This document shows positions 16,974 to 27,324 of a DNA stretch of 64,000 bases, piece after piece. Position 1 is the stretch's first letter, and each line of letters opens with the position of its first letter. The notes beneath the pieces are model-generated. The model saw only the letters and a program-made list of their open reading frames with translations. It did not search any database and had not been told where the DNA came from. The position numbers and the translations under genes are program-made. The stretch lies in assembly GCA_902381685.1 (NCBI GenBank), contig LR698958.1:1179672-1243671 (forward strand). The letters run 5' to 3'. The DNA is from Lachnospiraceae bacterium (GTDB lineage: Bacteria; Bacillota; Clostridia; Lachnospirales; Lachnospiraceae).

Positions 16974-19439
16974 TTATCTTGGAATTTCAACCATTTTATA
17001 TGCTTCTACCTGGTCGCCTTCTTTTACATCATTGAATTTTTCAAATACAAATCCACATTCGTATCCGGCTTTTACTTCTTTTACATCGTCTTTAAATCTC
17101 TTCAGAGATGCCAATGCACCGTCAAAAATAACTACACCGTCGCGGACAACTCTCGCTGAACAGTTTCTTTCAAACACACCGTCAAGTACATATGAACCTG
17201 CAATTGTTCCAACACCCGATGCTTTGAATGTCTGACGAACTTCCGCATGACCAAGCACTTTTTCTTCAAATACAGGGTCTAACATACCTTTCATTGCCGC
17301 TTCCACATCTTCGATGGCGTTGTAAATTACACGATATAATCTTAAATCCACGCCTTCGCGCTCTGCGATCTCTTTTGCAGTTGCATCAGGACGCACATTG
17401 AAGCCGATAATAATTGCATTTGAAGCTGATGCCAGTGTAACGTCTGATTCATTGATTGCACCTACACCGCCGTGAATGATTTTAATCACAACTTCGTCAT
17501 TTGAAAGTTTTACAAGACTTTGTTTTACCGCTTCCACAGAACCCTGTACGTCTGCCTTAACGATAATGCCGAGTTCTTTTAAGTTACCTGCCTGAATCTG
17601 TGTAAATAAATCGTCCAATGACATTTTCGATTTTGTTTCTTCAAGCATTTTCACTCTTCCCTGTGAAATAAATGTCTCTGCAAAACTGCGTGCTTCCTTA
17701 TCGTTTGCGCAGCCCACAAATACTTCCCCGGCATTCGGAACATCATTTAATCCGAGAATTTCTACCGGAGTAGAAGGACCTGCTTCTTTTACACGTCTTC
17801 CTTTGTCATCAATCATCGCTCTTACACGACCGTGCGCTGAACCTGCCGCAATCGCATCACCTACACGCAGTGTACCTTTCTGTACGAGAACGGTTGCAAC
17901 CGAACCTTTTCCTTTATCCAATTCCGCCTCAATAACAAGACCTCTTGCCTGTCTGTTTGGATTTGCTTTTAGTTCCAACACTTCCGCTGTCAGAAGAATC
18001 ATTTCCATCAAATCTTCAAGGCCTTCCCCTGTTTTTGCAGATACAGGAACAAAAATTGTACTTCCGCCCCAGTCTTCCGGAATGAGTTCATACTCTGTCA
18101 ATTCCTGTTTTACTCTCTCAATATTGGCACTTGGTTTATCAATCTTGTTTACCGCTACGATAATTTCAATTCCTGCTGCCTTCGCATGGCTGATTGCCTC
18201 CACTGTCTGTGGCATTACACCGTCATCTGCAGCAACAACTAAAATTGCAATATCCGTAGATTGAGCACCACGCAGACGCATTGCCGTAAACGCCTCATGT
18301 CCCGGAGTATCTAAGAAAGTAATTCTCTCTCCGTTTACATTTGCGACATACGCACCGATGTGCTGTGTAATTCCGCCTGCCTCACGGTCAATTACGTTTG
18401 TGTTACGGATTGCGTCAAGAAGAGAAGTTTTTCCATGGTCAACATGTCCCATAACACATACAACAGGAGGACGTTTTTCCATAGTTGTTTCATCTTCTTC
18501 GTCTTCTTTTAATAATTCTTCAATAACGTCCACAACTTCTTCTTTTTCGCAGAGAACTTCAAATTCCATCGCGATTTCTTCAGCCGTCTCAAAATCTACT
18601 TCCTGATTTACCGTTACAATTTTACCCTGCATAAATAATTTCTTTACGATTGCAGAAGGCTGGATTTTCATCTTGTCAGCCAATTCTTTAATTGTAAGAA
18701 CTTCCGGAATGGTAATCATTGAGATTTTTTCTTCCACTTTCTGTTCTGCCTTTGGCTGTGGCTTCTGCGGTTGTGGAGCCGGTTTTCCTTTTTTCGTCTG
18801 TTTTACTTTTCTGTCTTCTCTATCGTCCTGACGATAATCTTTTTTCTTATAGGCGTCTTTATCTTTTGCTTTCTGACGCTGTGGTTTCTGTTCAGGAAGT
18901 ACAGGTGCCGGAATAGAAGGTGTACGTTTGTCATTTCTTCTGTTATCGTCACGTCTGTCATCTCTTCTCTGTGAATTATTAAAGTTTTTGTTCGGTCTTC
19001 CGCTCTGGTTATTATTTTTTCTTTCACCGTTTTGATTATTATTCTGGTATCTTCCACCCTGATTATTATTCTGTCTTTTTCCCTGATTATTATTTTGTCT
19101 TGGATTATTTTGTCCGTTATTCATCTGTTTTGTATTACCTTGATTATTGTTATTATTTTGATTCTGATTTTGTTTATGATTGTTCTGTTTCGGTCTGTTA
19201 TTCTGCTTACTGTTCTGCGGTCTGAATACCTGCACAATATTTTTTTTCTTCTGTGCATCTTCCCCGTCAGTCTTTGTGGCTTTTCCTGCCATTGCGCCTT
19301 TTACCATCTGAATCTGCTCATCTGACAGAGAACTCATATGGCTTTTAACTCCTATTTCTTTTGACTTTAAAAAGTCAAGCAGTTCTTTATTCGTTTTATT
19401 TAATTCTTTTGCTAATTCATGTACTCTTATTTTCGACAT
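16974..19439 (-). CDS. infB: Translation initiation factor IF-2
   Basis: GTPase that brings initiator tRNA to the 30S subunit. N-terminal IF2_N helix domain (residues ~3-50), then a ~110-residue linker that is exceptionally rich in Asn and Gln with Arg/Lys, then a second IF2_N (~250), the G domain with [24 protein letters not shown] and NKIDK, and the C-terminal beta-barrel domains. 821 aa, within the range for Clostridia. Downstream of ylxQ by 17 nt. Confidence 0.97.
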   Translation of the reverse strand: MSKIRVHELAKELNKTNKELLDFLKSKEIGVKSHMSSLSDEQIQMVKGAMAGKATKTDGEDAQKKKNIVQVFRPQNSKQNNRPKQNNHKQNQNQNNNNNQGNTKQMNNGQNNPRQNNNQGKRQNNNQGGRYQNNNQNGERKNNNQSGRPNKNFNNSQRRDDRRDDNRRNDKRTPSIPAPVLPEQKPQRQKAKDKDAYKKKDYRQDDREDRKVKQTKKGKPAPQPQKPQPKAEQKVEEKISMITIPEVLTIKELADKMKIQPSAIVKKLFMQGKIVTVNQEVDFETAEEIAMEFEVLCEKEEVVDVIEELLKEDEEDETTMEKRPPVVCVMGHVDHGKTSLLDAIRNTNVIDREAGGITQHIGAYVANVNGERITFLDTPGHEAFTAMRLRGAQSTDIAILVVAADDGVMPQTVEAISHAKAAGIEIIVAVNKIDKPSANIERVKQELTEYELIPEDWGGSTIFVPVSAKTGEGLEDLMEMILLTAEVLELKANPNRQARGLVIEAELDKGKGSVATVLVQKGTLRVGDAIAAGSAHGRVRAMIDDKGRRVKEAGPSTPVEILGLNDVPNAGEVFVGCANDKEARSFAETFISQGRVKMLEETKSKMSLDDLFTQIQAGNLKELGIIVKADVQGSVEAVKQSLVKLSNDEVVIKIIHGGVGAINESDVTLASASNAIIIGFNVRPDATAKEIAEREGVDLRLYRVIYNAIEDVEAAMKGMLDPVFEEKVLGHAEVRQTFKASGVGTIAGSYVLDGVFERNCSARVVRDGVVIFDGALASLKRFKDDVKEVKAGYECGFVFEKFNDVKEGDQVEAYKMVEIPR

Positions 19440-19456
19440 ACTTTTTACTACCTCCT

Positions 19457-19780
19457 CTATGCAATTATGTTATTTTCTGCTTCTAAATGCTTCATGATTC
19501 CCTTTGCAAAACCACCGTCTGTCACTGCCAGCGATGCACGAAATTCTTTTCCCATTGCATGCCCTAAGGTATCTTTATCCCCGTAAAAACAGATTGGGAC
19601 TTCATAAAAATCACACATATTTTTAAACTTCTTTTTTGTATTGTCGGACGCGTCATTCGCAACGATAACCAGCCATGCTTTGCCGGATTTCGTTTCTTTT
19701 TCCGTCGCAAATTCTCCACTTACCGTTCTTCCTGCCTTTGTTGCCAAACTGATAAGAGATAATACTTTACTCTGTTTCAA
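19457..19780 (-). CDS. ylxQ: L7Ae-family ribosomal-associated protein YlxQ
   Basis: Small L7Ae/L30e/S12e-fold RNA-binding protein. [15 protein letters not shown] and [15 protein letters not shown] are the typical segments. I chose TTG at 19780: it follows AAGGAG by 10 nt, overlaps the ylxR end by 14 nt, and gives 107 aa, the family length. The open frame extends further upstream, but that part is only the shadow of ylxR. Confidence 0.88.
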   Translation of the reverse strand: MKQSKVLSLISLATKAGRTVSGEFATEKETKSGKAWLVIVANDASDNTKKKFKNMCDFYEVPICFYGDKDTLGHAMGKEFRASLAVTDGGFAKGIMKHLEAENNIIA

Positions 19781-20045
19781 GTGTTTCCATCTCCTTTTCC
19801 AATATTTCATAAACTTCTTTTGGAATTGCCTGCTTAAAAGAACGCTCCAAGCCTTTATTCTTAATTGCTTTTGCCAGACATTCTTTTGATTGGCACAAGT
19901 ATGCTCCTCTGCCATTCTTCTTTCCTGTCGCATCTAAAACAAATTCATTCTCCGAAGTTTTTAAAACACGCATCATTTCTTTTTTGCTTTTCATTTCTCC
20001 ACAACCCACACATTTTCGCATAGGTATTTTTTTCACACTACTCAA
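19767..20045 (-). CDS. ylxR: YlxR (DUF448) family protein
   Basis: 92 aa. MRKCVGCGEMKSKKEM with a Cys pair and the GRGAYLCQS motif near residue 46 define the family; reported as a nucleic-acid-binding, possibly nucleoid-associated regulator. Start taken as TTG at 20045, 9 nt after AGGA; a GTG at 20036 is possible. Between nusA and ylxQ, as in Bacillus and Clostridium. Confidence 0.9.
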   Translation of the reverse strand: MSSVKKIPMRKCVGCGEMKSKKEMMRVLKTSENEFVLDATGKKNGRGAYLCQSKECLAKAIKNKGLERSFKQAIPKEVYEILEKEMETLETE

Positions 20046-20062
20046 ATGCTCACTTCCTATTT

Positions 20063-21169
20063 CTATTCTTCTACAATCTCTTCTGTTTCTTCAACTGCCT
20101 GTGTATTCATATAGTCTTCCGGAAGTTCTCCTGATTCAATTGCCTGTGTCTCATTTTTAATGTCAATCTTATATCCTGTCAGACGTGCTGCAAGGCGTGC
20201 GTTCTGACCTTCTTTTCCGATTGCCAGAGATAACTGATAATCCGGTACGATTACGCTTGCTGTCTTTTCGTCAGGATCTGCCATAACGGAAATAACTTTT
20301 GCCGGACTGAGCGCATTTTCAATTAAGATCGCCGGATTTTCACTCCAGTTGATAATATCAATTTTTTCTCCGCGCAGTTCATTTACGATAGCATTTACTC
20401 TCGCTCCGTTCATACCGACACATGCTCCTACAGGATCTACATCAGGATCATTTGACCACACGGCAATTTTGGAACGTGAGCCTGCCTCTCTTGCGATGCT
20501 CTTAATTTCTACCGTTCCGTCTTTTACTTCGGCAACTTCTGATTCAAACAGACGTTTCACTAATTCAGGGTGTGTACGGGATACTAAAATCTTCGGTCCT
20601 TTTGTTGTGTTTTTCACTTCAACAACATATAGTTTAATTCTTTCCGTCGGCTTAAACACCTCGCCTTTTACCTGCTCATTTTCCGTAAGCATTGCATCTG
20701 CTTTTCCTAAATTGATACTTACATTTTTGCCTACATAACGCTGTACGATACCTGTAACAATATCTTTTTCTTTTTCAAAGTACTGGTCGTAAACTACTTT
20801 TCTTTCTTCTTCACGGATTTTCTGTAAAATAAGATTTTTCGCATTCTGTGTGGCGATACGTCCAAACTCTTTTGACTCTACGGGAATCTGTACGATGTCA
20901 CCCAATTCAAATTTACTGTCAATCATCTTTGCGTTGGCAAGACTGATTTCCATCACATCGTCTTCCACGTTCTCCACAACTGTCTTTTCTGCAAATACAG
21001 AGTAATCACAAGTTTCACGATTCATAATAACTTTGATGTTATCCGCTTTTCCAAAATGGTTTTTGCACGCGTTAATTAATGAGTTTTCAATAGCGTCCAA
21101 TAAAGTTTCTTTGCTGATATCTTTTTCCTGTTCAAGAATAGTCAATGCTTCTAATAATTCTGTGTTCAT
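20063..21169 (-). CDS. nusA: Transcription termination/antitermination factor NusA
   Basis: RNA polymerase-associated pausing and termination factor. N-terminal domain (~1-125), S1 domain (GIVQRYVGKNVSINLGKAD near 140), and two KH domains (DPVGACVGMNGARVNAIVNE; SLAIGKEGQNARLAARLTGY near 325). 368 aa, the Gram-positive form without the acidic C-terminal repeats. GGAGGAAAT precedes ATG. Confidence 0.97.
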   Translation of the reverse strand: MNTELLEALTILEQEKDISKETLLDAIENSLINACKNHFGKADNIKVIMNRETCDYSVFAEKTVVENVEDDVMEISLANAKMIDSKFELGDIVQIPVESKEFGRIATQNAKNLILQKIREEERKVVYDQYFEKEKDIVTGIVQRYVGKNVSINLGKADAMLTENEQVKGEVFKPTERIKLYVVEVKNTTKGPKILVSRTHPELVKRLFESEVAEVKDGTVEIKSIAREAGSRSKIAVWSNDPDVDPVGACVGMNGARVNAIVNELRGEKIDIINWSENPAILIENALSPAKVISVMADPDEKTASVIVPDYQLSLAIGKEGQNARLAARLTGYKIDIKNETQAIESGELPEDYMNTQAVEETEEIVEE

Positions 21170-21187
21170 TTTTTATTTCCTCCTGTT

Positions 21188-21655
21188 TTAAAAATCAAAT
21201 GCCAAACGAATTAAGGCAATATCATTTCTCTCAAATATTCTTTCAGAACCGTCTTCCATTTCTATTGTTACCGTATTTTTATCATACCCTTTTAAAATTC
21301 CAACAAATTCTTTCTGTCGGTCAATGGCGCGGTATGTTCTGACTTCAACCTCTTCACCCATGCTTCTTGCAAAATCTTTTTCCTTCTTCAAAGGTCTTCC
21401 AAGTCCGGGAGAACTCACTTCAAAAATATAAGTATCCTCAATGTAATCTTTCTCATCAAGAATATCCGAAAACGCTCTGCTTACTACTTCACAGTCGTCT
21501 ACCGCAATTCCTCCCGGCTTATCGATGTATGCTCGAAGATACCATGTACCTCCCTCCTTCACATACTCTACATCTACCAGTTCAAATCCGTGTTCTTCTA
21601 CTATTGGCAATAAAAGTTCTTCTGTTTTCTGTTCATATACTTCTCTTTTTGACAC
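21188..21655 (-). CDS. rimP: Ribosome maturation factor RimP
   Basis: Required for 30S subunit maturation. EEHGFELVDVEYVKEGG and SSPGLGRPLKKEKDF are diagnostic. I chose GTG at 21655, six bases after GGAAGG; a TTG at 21661 would start inside the ribosome site spacing. 155 aa. First gene of the nusA-infB operon. Confidence 0.95.
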   Translation of the reverse strand: MSKREVYEQKTEELLLPIVEEHGFELVDVEYVKEGGTWYLRAYIDKPGGIAVDDCEVVSRAFSDILDEKDYIEDTYIFEVSSPGLGRPLKKEKDFARSMGEEVEVRTYRAIDRQKEFVGILKGYDKNTVTIEMEDGSERIFERNDIALIRLAFDF

Positions 21656-21708
21656 GTTCAACCTTCCTTTCTTTTTGCATCAGCCTAACATTGTATACTT
21701 TGCAACAA

Positions 21709-21737
21709 AGAAGAGTGAACGTTGCGTCCACTCTTCT
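21709..21737 (-). promoter_or_regulatory. Hairpin in the rimP leader
   Basis: AGAAGAGTG / CACTCTTCT (9 bp) extended by two pairs after one mismatch, 5-nt loop, then TTTGTTG on the minus strand. It lies downstream of the rimP promoter and ~50 nt before the rimP start. It could terminate parC transcripts and also act as an attenuator in the rimP leader. Confidence 0.6.
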
Positions 21738-21763
21738 GTCGATTTCCTATGTAACTAATTTAC

Positions 21764-21792
21764 AGTATAACACCTGTTTCATATAAAAGCAA
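21764..21792 (-). promoter_or_regulatory. Sigma-A promoter of rimP-nusA-infB operon
   Basis: Minus strand TTGCTT, 17-bp spacer, TATACT, just downstream of the parC stop. Confidence 0.68.
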
Positions 21793-21805
21793 GGGGGTTT
21801 TTGAA

Positions 21806-24046
21806 CTATCCTCTTGTCTTTGTCCCCATTCCGTCTCGTTTTGCAAGTTTCAGACGGTTTAATGTGACTTCTTTTTCTCTATAAGGAACCTTTATCTCCG
21901 TTCCCTCCTCAAACAGATATACATTTTCCAGTATGTCTGTTTTTTGTAATTTTATTCCCCGTACTCCGATTGCACCTTTTTTCTTCTCGGCAACTTCCTC
22001 TGCCAAAAATCGAAGGAAATATCCTCCCCCTGTCTGCAAAACAATATTTTGGTTTTCATTTACAGGCTGTATAGAAACCACTTCGTCCTCTTCCTGCAGT
22101 TTCGTTGCGGTAATTGTTCTTTTTGACACAACAAATTCCGCTCCGTCCACTTTTTTAATCATTCCATATTTCGTTGCGAACAGCATTTTCCCCATACGGA
22201 ATTGTTCTTCGTCACAAATGTAAATGATATTCTCTTCCGCACTGTCGTAATTACTCAAATTATCCACCGGTGTTCCTTTGTCTCTGAATTTTCCAAAAGG
22301 AATATCAAGCACTTTCACCTGATGCATTTTACCCGTGTTTGTAAACATACATATTTTACCCGTATTTTTACAGAAGATAATATGTTTATTTTCGCTGTCT
22401 GCCGACTCTTTATTTCTATCATACGTCGCTGTGTCTATTGATCTGGTATAGCCAAAACGGTCCATAAGAACGACAACGTCCTGTTCTTCCACTTTCTTTT
22501 CTTCGTAAACAGCTTCCTCCGCATTTTCAATAACCGTGCGGCGTTTTCTTCCGTATGTCTTCTTATAATAATCCAACTCTTCCATAATGACTTCTGCCAT
22601 AGAATCATAGTTATTTAAAATATCTTCGTAGCGCGCAATATTCTTTAATGTTTCCTCATGCTCTTTTTGCAGCGCCTCAATCTCAAGACCAATAAGTTTG
22701 TACAATCGCATTTCTAAAATTGCTGTTGCCTGACGTTCCGTAAATCTTAACATGGACGCCATCTTCTTGGAAATATTGGACTTGAACGAAATATTATCCG
22801 TAACACCGTTTGTCAGGCAGGCTTTTACATCTTTGATGGATTTACTTCCCCTTAAAATTTCAATAATCAAATCAATGACATCGCAGGCTTTGATTAAGCC
22901 TTCCTGAATTTCTTTTTTATCCAGTTCTTTTCCCAATAAGTTTTTGTATTTTCTTGTGGCAAGTTCAAATTGAAAATCCACATGATGTTCAATAATTTTC
23001 TTCAACCCCATTGTCTCCGGTTTGCCATCGGCAACCGCAAGCATATTTACACCGAAAGTATCTTCCAGACGCGTCTTTTTGTAGAGCATGTTTTTCAAAT
23101 TTTCCACATCAGTATCTTTCTTTAGTTCTAATACAATCCGTATACCTTCTTTTGAAGACTGGTTTGAAATATCCGTAATGTCATTCGTCTTTTTTGTCTC
23201 CACAAGCGATGCAACGTCGTTTAAAAATTTTCCGATTCCGGCTCCAATCATCGTATATGGAATTTCCGAAATGACGAGTTTCTTTTTCCCTCCTTTTCCT
23301 TCTTCCACTTCCACTTTGCCGCGCAATTTTATTTTCCCACTGCCCGTCTCATAAACAGACAGTAAGTCATCTTTATTGACTACTATCGCCCCTGTAGGGA
23401 AATCCGGCCCTTTGACATATTTCATCAACTGTTTTGTTGTAATCCCGTTATTTTTCATATATGCCTTAACCGCATCGACAACTTCCCCCAAATTGTGCGT
23501 AGGAATGCTTGTTGCCATACCGACTGCAATCCCCTCCGCTCCGTTTACCAAAAGATTAGGAACACGGACAGGTAATACTTCCGGCTCTTTTTCCGTCTCA
23601 TCAAAGTTTGGCACAAAATCCACAATATCTTTGTCTAAATCAGAAAGATACGCCTCCTGTGTAAGACGGGCAAGTCTGGCCTCCGTATAACGCATTGCCG
23701 CAGCACCGTCTCCTTCAATCGAGCCAAAGTTTCCGTGTCCGTCAACCAAAGCCATGCCTTTTTTAAAGTCCTGTGCCATGACTACTAATGATTCATAAAT
23801 GGAACTGTCACCGTGCGGGTGATATTTACCCATTGTATCCCCTACAATACGCGCTGACTTTCGATAAGGTTTATCGTATTTTATTCCCAATTCATACATA
23901 TCATACAGTGTTCTTCTCTGTACCGGTTTCAGCCCGTCCCTCACATCTGGAAGGGCTCTGGAAACGATAACACTCATCGCATAATCTATGTATGATTTCT
24001 TCATTACTTCTGAATATTCAGTTCTTATCAGTTGTGAATCCTGCAT
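21806..24046 (-). CDS. parC: DNA topoisomerase IV subunit A
   Basis: Type IIA topoisomerase cleavage subunit, decatenates chromosomes. GKYHPHGDSSIYESLVVMAQ near residue 75 carries the quinolone-determining Ser and Glu in their susceptible form; the catalytic Tyr is in AMRYTEARLARL near residue 120. The C-terminal beta-pinwheel has no canonical GyrA box (a degenerate EKKKGAIGVRG is present), and the protein (746 aa) is shorter than GyrA, so ParC is preferred. It follows parE by 13 nt; gyrA would be expected elsewhere. Confidence 0.9.
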   Translation of the reverse strand: MQDSQLIRTEYSEVMKKSYIDYAMSVIVSRALPDVRDGLKPVQRRTLYDMYELGIKYDKPYRKSARIVGDTMGKYHPHGDSSIYESLVVMAQDFKKGMALVDGHGNFGSIEGDGAAAMRYTEARLARLTQEAYLSDLDKDIVDFVPNFDETEKEPEVLPVRVPNLLVNGAEGIAVGMATSIPTHNLGEVVDAVKAYMKNNGITTKQLMKYVKGPDFPTGAIVVNKDDLLSVYETGSGKIKLRGKVEVEEGKGGKKKLVISEIPYTMIGAGIGKFLNDVASLVETKKTNDITDISNQSSKEGIRIVLELKKDTDVENLKNMLYKKTRLEDTFGVNMLAVADGKPETMGLKKIIEHHVDFQFELATRKYKNLLGKELDKKEIQEGLIKACDVIDLIIEILRGSKSIKDVKACLTNGVTDNISFKSNISKKMASMLRFTERQATAILEMRLYKLIGLEIEALQKEHEETLKNIARYEDILNNYDSMAEVIMEELDYYKKTYGRKRRTVIENAEEAVYEEKKVEEQDVVVLMDRFGYTRSIDTATYDRNKESADSENKHIIFCKNTGKICMFTNTGKMHQVKVLDIPFGKFRDKGTPVDNLSNYDSAEENIIYICDEEQFRMGKMLFATKYGMIKKVDGAEFVVSKRTITATKLQEEDEVVSIQPVNENQNIVLQTGGGYFLRFLAEEVAEKKKGAIGVRGIKLQKTDILENVYLFEEGTEIKVPYREKEVTLNRLKLAKRDGMGTKTRG

Positions 24047-24059
24047 ATCTGCTCTCTCC

Positions 24060-25982
24060 TTATATATCTAATTCCGCTTCTGTCGCATTCTCATAAATAA
24101 ACGCGCGTCTCGGCGGCACTTCCGTTCCCATAAGCATCTCCGTTACACCGGACGCCATTCTTGCATCTTCAATTTCAATTAATTTCAACATTCTTGTTTC
24201 AGGATTTAATGTTGTATCCCACAACTGCTCTGCGTCCATCTCTCCGAGACCTTTATATCTCTGTAACGTGTATGCACCCTTCTGACGTCTGCGATATTTC
24301 TCCAACGCTTTGTCATCATAGAGATATTCTTCCTCTCCCTTTTTCGTTACCGCTTTATAAAGAGGCGGCATGGCAATATACACATGTCCTTCAAAAATCA
24401 ATTCCGGCATAAACCGATAAAATAAAGTCAATAATAATGTGGAAATATGCGCACCGTCCACATCGGCATCTGCCATAATAATAATTTTGTCATACCTCAA
24501 TTTAGAAATATCAAAGTCATTTCCGTATCCTTCCGAAAATCCGCAGCCGAAAGCATTAATCATCGAATTGATTTCCGCATTTGCCAAAACTTTGTCTATA
24601 CTCGCCTTCTCCACATTCAAAATCTTACCACGAATCGGCAAAATCGCCTGAAACTGACGGTTTCTCGCCGTTTTCGCCGAACCGCCCGCGGAATCTCCCT
24701 CCACGATGAAAATTTCACATTTGCTTGCGTCCCTGCTTTCACAGTTTGCAAGTTTTCCATTACTGTCAAAAGAATATTTCTGCTTTGTCAGAAGGTTTGT
24801 CTTTGCCTTCTCTTCTGTCTTTCTAATTTTTGCCGCCTTTTCCGCACAGGACAATACTTTTTTCAGCGTATCGAGATTTTTGTCAAAGAAGCGTGTAATC
24901 TCATCATTTGTCACCTTGCTTGTCGCTTTTCCCGCGTCCTGATTATCCAATTTTGTTTTTGTCTGTCCCTCAAACCTCGGATCAGGGTGTTTTATCGATA
25001 CGATTGCCGTCATTCCGTTTCTTATATCCGCCCCCGTAAAGTTGGCATCTTTTTCTTTCAGCACACCTATCTCTCTCGCATACTGATTCATTACCATTGT
25101 AAATGTAGACTTAAATCCCGTCAGATGTGTGCCGCCTTCCGCATTATAAATATTGTTACAAAATCCAAGCACGTTTTCATGAAATTCATTTACATACTGA
25201 AAGGCCACTTCCACTTCTATTCCGTCTGCCTCTCCTTTAAAATAGACTGGCTCATGAACGGTTTCCTTTTTCTGATTCAGATCTGCTATAAATCCAAGTA
25301 TTCCGTTTGGTTCATGATATTCAATACGCTCCGTCTCTGCTCCGCGCTTATCCTCAAAAACAATCGTAAGTGTCGGATTCAGATACGCAGTTTCATGGAG
25401 TCTGCTCTTTATCTCTTCCGCTTTAAATCTTGTCTTTTCAAATATCGTATCGTCAGGAAGAAAATTTACGGTTGTCCCCGTTTTCTTGGTCTTTGCAATA
25501 ACAGGAAGAAGCCCGTCCACTAATTCAATCGTAGGGATTCCCCTCTCATAGTGGTCGTGATGAACCGCCCCGTCTCTGCTTATTTTTACGTCCATATAGG
25601 CAGAAAGCGCATTTACGACAGAAGAACCAACACCATGCAGTCCACCGCTTGTCTTATAAGCGGAATCATCAAACTTTCCACCCGCATGCAGTGTCGTATA
25701 TACAATACGTGCTGCCGACACACCTTTTTGATGCATTCCAACCGGAACGCCTCTTCCGTTATCGCTAACGGTAGCCGAGCCGTCCTTCTCCAAAGTCACT
25801 TCTATACGATTACAAAATCCCGCCAAATGTTCATCTACCGCATTATCTACAATTTCATATACCAAATGATTCAATCCTTTTGTAGACACACTTCCGATAT
25901 ACATACCCGGTCTTACACGAACGGCTTCCAATCCTTCCAGTATCGAGATGCTGTCTGCATCATATGTATTTTTCTTTGCCAT
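24060..25982 (-). CDS. parE: DNA topoisomerase IV subunit B
   Basis: ATPase subunit of topoisomerase IV. GHKL motifs: EIVDNAVDEHLAG (~45), DNGRGVPVG, GGLHGVGSSVVNALS (~113); TOPRIM motifs: VEGDSAGGSAKTARNR near residue 430 and DADVDGAHISTLLL near 505. 640 aa. Paired with parC rather than with recF/gyrA, which supports ParE over GyrB. Confidence 0.92.
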   Translation of the reverse strand: MAKKNTYDADSISILEGLEAVRVRPGMYIGSVSTKGLNHLVYEIVDNAVDEHLAGFCNRIEVTLEKDGSATVSDNGRGVPVGMHQKGVSAARIVYTTLHAGGKFDDSAYKTSGGLHGVGSSVVNALSAYMDVKISRDGAVHHDHYERGIPTIELVDGLLPVIAKTKKTGTTVNFLPDDTIFEKTRFKAEEIKSRLHETAYLNPTLTIVFEDKRGAETERIEYHEPNGILGFIADLNQKKETVHEPVYFKGEADGIEVEVAFQYVNEFHENVLGFCNNIYNAEGGTHLTGFKSTFTMVMNQYAREIGVLKEKDANFTGADIRNGMTAIVSIKHPDPRFEGQTKTKLDNQDAGKATSKVTNDEITRFFDKNLDTLKKVLSCAEKAAKIRKTEEKAKTNLLTKQKYSFDSNGKLANCESRDASKCEIFIVEGDSAGGSAKTARNRQFQAILPIRGKILNVEKASIDKVLANAEINSMINAFGCGFSEGYGNDFDISKLRYDKIIIMADADVDGAHISTLLLTLFYRFMPELIFEGHVYIAMPPLYKAVTKKGEEEYLYDDKALEKYRRRQKGAYTLQRYKGLGEMDAEQLWDTTLNPETRMLKLIEIEDARMASGVTEMLMGTEVPPRRAFIYENATEAELDI

Positions 25983-26060
25983 TTATCCGCATTCCTTTCT
26001 TCTTTACTTATTGCCCGTCAGAGCAAAATTCGCCAAATTATCATTAGTTTATCACAAAAA

Positions 26061-27257
26061 TCATTCCCCTACAACCGCATTTAAAATTTCCGCCAGATAA
26101 TCCATCGCATTCATAATTTCCGCTACCGTATTCGTCTGCGCCCCGCCTTCAACTAAAAGTGTCTTCGGTTTCATGTGCATATTATAGCGGTATCCTTTTA
26201 AATAGATGTTTCTCGTCAGTCCCGGATACCTTCTTTCCGCCTCCAACTTCATCTGCAGTGACAGCGCAAGATTGTCCTGAATATACGGATTTTGCAAAAC
26301 TGTCAATTTGCCATTTGTCCTCGTTCTGCTCATTCCGTTAAAAAACATCAGTTTCGCCGTAGGTTTCCCGTCAATCTCCGTGACAAGACGGGTATTTTTG
26401 CCGACACCGTCCCTGTGTAAATCAATTACCATTTCAATACTTGGATTATCTTTTAAAATCTTTTGAATATTTCCTTTTGCCCGCTCGTACGCCTGTGTCC
26501 TATCCACTTTTCCATTCTTCATATCGTAAATGCCTTCATGATGCAATGTTTCTATGCCATACTTTTCATTTAACAGTTTCGCTAAATACCTCCCCACACC
26601 CACAATAGTTGTATTTACATCTCCCGGAACGGAATCCGCAAAAGCTTCCTGAGAATGCGTATGATAAAGTAAAATTTTAGGTCCTTTTTTATTTTTATCC
26701 AGTTTCATGTTTTTGCTCAGCAGTTTTTCCGCCTGCAAATCTTCCGGATTGACGAAAGTGGAACTGTCCACCGTGTAAAAATGGCTGCGCAGATATTCAA
26801 AATCTTTTAATTTTTCTACAGATAAGTCTACCCTGCTTTTATTTACCGGCTTTGTTTCCTGTTTTGCCTCCTGCTGCACGGATTTTTCTTCTTTTCCAAT
26901 CAGATTTCCATTTGCATCTACCTCGTTTTCATCGGCCTCCTGTTTTGCCAAGATCATTTCATATGTCATTTCATCTTCTACTTCCGATTGGCAGACTGCC
27001 TTTCCGTTTATGTAACTGCCAAGAGGCAGCATTTCAAGCGCCTGATTGGCAATCCATTCTTCCAGACTTTTCTCTTCCCGGTTGGCGTACGTCAGTCCGC
27101 TCATAAAAGTCTTCTCCGCTCTCAGTTGAAGCGTTTCATTGATTTTCCCTTTCCACTCCCCGACAATTTGTTTACTTCCATTATATAAAATATAACTTCC
27201 AAGACAGATTATCGCTCCCTGCGTCAACATTCTTGCCGTTTTTCTGTTTGCCCTCAA
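26061..27257 (-). CDS. spoIIP: Stage II sporulation protein P
   Basis: Peptidoglycan amidase/endopeptidase of the DMP complex that drives engulfment. One N-terminal membrane anchor (residues ~12-30), a charged linker, and the amidase_3-like domain starting at GPKILLYHTHSQEAFAD (~205) with VIDLHRDGVG and LVEGGAQTNT. I chose TTG at 27257, three bases after GGGAGGGAG; an in-frame TTG at 27278 lies upstream of that ribosome site. 398 aa. Downstream of gpr, as in Bacillus and most Clostridia. Confidence 0.94.
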   Translation of the reverse strand: MRANRKTARMLTQGAIICLGSYILYNGSKQIVGEWKGKINETLQLRAEKTFMSGLTYANREEKSLEEWIANQALEMLPLGSYINGKAVCQSEVEDEMTYEMILAKQEADENEVDANGNLIGKEEKSVQQEAKQETKPVNKSRVDLSVEKLKDFEYLRSHFYTVDSSTFVNPEDLQAEKLLSKNMKLDKNKKGPKILLYHTHSQEAFADSVPGDVNTTIVGVGRYLAKLLNEKYGIETLHHEGIYDMKNGKVDRTQAYERAKGNIQKILKDNPSIEMVIDLHRDGVGKNTRLVTEIDGKPTAKLMFFNGMSRTRTNGKLTVLQNPYIQDNLALSLQMKLEAERRYPGLTRNIYLKGYRYNMHMKPKTLLVEGGAQTNTVAEIMNAMDYLAEILNAVVGE

Positions 27258-27324
27258 TTTCTCCCTCCCGCCTTTCAAACTATATTCAAATATTTACCAT
27301 TATATGAAGGGCGGACGTATATTA

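Noticed and set aside
18719..19325. Plus-strand open frames opposite the infB linker
   Set aside because: They are produced by the repetitive Asn/Gln codons read backwards (Ile/Leu/Val runs) and lack start signals.
24447..25523. Long open frame (358 codons) on the plus strand inside parE
   Set aside because: It is antisense to a clear parE, has no ribosome site and a Cys/Arg/Phe-rich composition typical of a shadow frame.
21806..25982. gyrA/gyrB instead of parC/parE
   Set aside because: The A subunit is short, lacks a canonical GyrA box and is paired downstream of the B subunit away from recF; ParC/ParE fits better, though only a genome-wide comparison would settle it.
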